Positions 7,375 through 8,830 of a stretch of DNA of 8,830 nt are shown in pieces. The first letter of the stretch is position 1; the number at the start of each line of letters is the position of its first letter. Below the pieces are notes generated by a model that was not told the origin of the DNA, did not search any database, and saw only the letters and a program-made list of their open reading frames with translations. The stretch is from Comamonadaceae bacterium (lineage in GTDB: Bacteria > Pseudomonadota > Gammaproteobacteria > Burkholderiales > Burkholderiaceae_C): NCBI GenBank assembly GCA_021286965.1, contig JAJTBK010000442.1:1-8830 (forward strand), read 5' to 3'. Position numbers and translations under genes: made by a program.

Positions 7375-7391
7375 CTTAGGCCAGTCTTAAG
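7375..7391 (-). promoter_or_regulatory. Paired CTTAAG-like site, candidate binding site for the operon's own regulator
   Basis: On the minus strand the sequence is CTTAAG, five bases, then CCTAAG, a direct repeat with an 11-base period and one mismatch. This matches the architecture known for PmrA/QseB-type regulators (CTTAAG-N5-CTTAAG). It lies 54 bases before the protease ATG, and the regulator in the same operon belongs to that branch. I could not identify a convincing -10 element downstream, so the exact promoter is unresolved. Self-regulation is inference. Confidence 0.5.
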
Positions 7392-7403
7392 CCCGCCACC
7401 CAC

Positions 7404-7754
7404 TCAAAGCAGCTCCAGCACCAATTCAGGCGGGCGGCACAAACGCGCGCCCTTGGGCGTGACGACGATGGGGCGGTTGAGCAGCGTCGGGTGCGCGGCC
7501 ACGGCGGCGATGAGCTCGGCCTCGCTGCGCGCAGGGTTGGCCAAATCGAGCGCAGCGTATTCGGGCTCTTTGCTGCGCAGCAGCTCGCGCACCGGCAGGC
7601 CCAGCTGCGCCACCAGCGCTGTGAGCGCCGCCGCATCGAGCGGTTCTTTGACGTAATCGACGATGCGCGGCGCCAGGCCACGCTCTTGCAGCAGTTGCAG
7701 GGCGCCGCGCGAATTGCTGCAACGGGGGTTGTGGTAGATGGTGATGGGGCTCAT
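7404..7754 (-). CDS. arsC: Arsenate reductase, glutaredoxin-dependent ArsC type
   Basis: A 116-residue cytoplasmic protein of the ArsC/Spx-like thioredoxin-fold family. It starts MSPITIYHNPRCSNSR with Cys12 in the position of the E. coli ArsC nucleophile. Arg60, Arg94 and Arg107 fall at the same numbers as the three arginines that bind arsenate in the E. coli enzyme, and the family stretch LLNRPIVVTPKGARL is present. That supports real arsenate reduction to arsenite using glutathione and glutaredoxin, rather than a Spx- or YffB-like role, though the protein is shorter than plasmid ArsC (about 140 residues). No arsR, arsB or acr3 lies in the window, so this is not a visible ars operon. The ATG at 7754 lacks a strong Shine-Dalgarno sequence. 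It begins 24 bases after the upstream permease stop, so the two are probably co-transcribed. Confidence 0.9.
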   Translation of the reverse strand: MSPITIYHNPRCSNSRGALQLLQERGLAPRIVDYVKEPLDAAALTALVAQLGLPVRELLRSKEPEYAALDLANPARSEAELIAAVAAHPTLLNRPIVVTPKGARLCRPPELVLELL

Positions 7755-7778
7755 GCGCGCAGTGTAGGCACAGCCTAT

Positions 7779-8830
7779 TTACCTTGCACGCAAGGTGCGG
7801 CTGAGCAAAATCACCGGCACCAGGCCCACGGCCACCAGCGCCAGCGAAGGCAGCGCAGCCTCGCCCAGGCGCTCGTCGCGCGCCAGCTGGTAGGCGACCA
7901 CGGCCAGGGTGTCGCTGTTGAAGGGGCGCAGCACGATGGTGGCCGGCAGCTCCTTCATGACATCGACGAACACCAGCAGCAACGCCGCCAGCACCGAGCG
8001 CTTGAGCAGCGGCGCGTGCACCCGCGAGAGCAGCCCCCAGCCACTGCTGCCGAGCATCCGCGCGCTGTCGTCCAGGCTCGCCGGAATGCGCGCATAGCCG
8101 CTTTGCACCGACTGCAGCGCGACGGCGCAAAAACGCACCAGGTAGGCCCAGACGATGCCCGCCGCCGTGGTGGTGACGAGCGCGCCCAGCCCCCAGTCGG
8201 GCCGCCAGGCTTGCAGCCAGCCCACCGGCAGCAGCAGGCCGACGACGACCACCGCCCCCGGCACGGCGTAGCCGATGCTCGCCAGGCGCACCACGGCGCG
8301 GATCGCCGGGTCGGGGCGGCGGCGCACGGCGTAGGCCAGCGCCAGGGCCACGGCCACGGCCAGCACGGCGGTGATGGCGCCCAGGCGCACGCTGCTGCCG
8401 GCCCATTGCACAAAGCGCTCCCAGGGCAGCACCGACCAATCGGCTGCCAATGGCCGCAGCATGAAGGCCACCGGGGCGACGAAGCCCAGCAGCACCGGCA
8501 GCAGGCACAGCGCCCAGGCAGCGGCGCAGCGCCCGCCCGTGAGCTGCTGCGGCTGCGCCTCGGCCGCACCGGCGCGGCCGACGCTGCTGGCGGCAAAGCG
8601 CATCCGCCGCTGCGCCCGGCTCTCCAGCCACAGCAGCAGCAGCACCAGGGCGAGCAAGATGGTGGCCAGCTGCGCGGCGGCAATGCGGTCGTCCATGGAC
8701 AGCCAGGCTTTGTAGATGCCGGTGGTGAAGGTCTGGATGCCGAAGTAGCTGACGACGCCAAAGTCCGCCAGCGTCTCCATCAGCACCAGGGCCACGCCCG
8801 CCGCCACCGCCGGGCGCGCCAGCGGCAGCG
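7779..8830 (-). CDS. FbpB-type ABC transporter permease, C-terminal part (5' truncated by window)
   Basis: The frame stays open to the window edge, so the GTG at 8807 is not the true start; about 349 residues are visible of a protein that in this family is usually about 500-560 residues with two fused permease halves. The visible part opens with LPLARPAVAAGVALVLME, the end of the first cytoplasmic coupling (EAA) loop, followed by ETLADFGVVSYFG. After several hydrophobic helices comes the second coupling loop, SLDDSARMLGSSGWGLLSRV, then FVDVMKELPATIVLRPF and DERLGEAALPSLAL. These are hallmark segments of ferric-iron permeases of the FbpB/SfuB/AfuB group, in the inner membrane, working with a periplasmic binding protein and an ATPase. 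The related thiamine and phosphonate permeases share much of this, so iron is the most likely but not the proven substrate. Partner genes are probably beyond the right edge. It ends in TAA at 7779-7781. Confidence 0.9.
   Translation of the reverse strand, partial: LPLARPAVAAGVALVLMETLADFGVVSYFGIQTFTTGIYKAWLSMDDRIAAAQLATILLALVLLLLWLESRAQRRMRFAASSVGRAGAAEAQPQQLTGGRCAAAWALCLLPVLLGFVAPVAFMLRPLAADWSVLPWERFVQWAGSSVRLGAITAVLAVAVALALAYAVRRRPDPAIRAVVRLASIGYAVPGAVVVVGLLLPVGWLQAWRPDWGLGALVTTTAAGIVWAYLVRFCAVALQSVQSGYARIPASLDDSARMLGSSGWGLLSRVHAPLLKRSVLAALLLVFVDVMKELPATIVLRPFNSDTLAVVAYQLARDERLGEAALPSLALVAVGLVPVILLSRTLRAR

Noticed and set aside
5767..7656. 629-codon plus-strand frame opposite the protease and regulator
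   Set aside because: His/Ala/Gly/Leu/Gln-rich shadow of the protease gene, whose frame has an intact catalytic triad and two PDZ domains.
7426..8631. 401-codon minus-strand frame across the permease and arsC
   Set aside because: Low-complexity Ala/Gly/Arg product in a shifted frame; both true genes have clear family motifs in their own frames.

Overview
The window looks like chromosomal DNA from a high-GC betaproteobacterium, most likely of the family Comamonadaceae (Acidovorax, Alicycliphilus and relatives). The pointers are the strongly GC-biased third codon positions, the gene types, and a short intergenic palindrome (3608-3652) that resembles a sequence I remember as common between genes in that family. 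No species call is possible from this sequence alone.

Layout, left to right. Positions 1-3567 (+) hold the 3' part of tamB, the inner-membrane-anchored periplasmic partner of the TamA outer-membrane protein. Positions 3568-3701 carry a palindromic intergenic repeat and a plausible promoter for a tRNA-Arg(CCU) gene at 3702-3776 (+). Everything after that is on the minus strand. Read in the direction of transcription it is: the C-terminal two-thirds or so of an FbpB-type ABC transporter permease (from 8830 to 7779, 5' end outside the window); a glutaredoxin-type arsenate reductase ArsC (7754-7404); then an 83-base gap with a paired CTTAAG-like site and a good ribosome binding site; then a compact three-gene unit: periplasmic Do/DegP-type serine protease (7320-5812), QseB/PmrA-like response regulator (5798-5142) and QseC-like sensor kinase (5145-3736). 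Gaps in this unit are 13 bases and then a 4-base ATGA overlap, so it is almost certainly one operon.

The genes suggest an envelope-maintenance neighbourhood. TamB serves outer-membrane protein and lipid traffic. The Do protease degrades or refolds damaged periplasmic proteins, and the kinase/regulator pair encoded with it probably senses an envelope signal. The paired CTTAAG site upstream of the protease resembles the known PmrA/QseB-type recognition sequence, so the regulator may control its own operon.

The oddest local feature is at the junction of the two converging units. The sensor kinase has no stop codon before the tRNA-Arg gene and reads antisense into it, ending at a TAG located in the tRNA anticodon loop. 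I saw no mobile element, CRISPR array, integrase or clearly new multi-gene system. No gap exceeds 300 bases.
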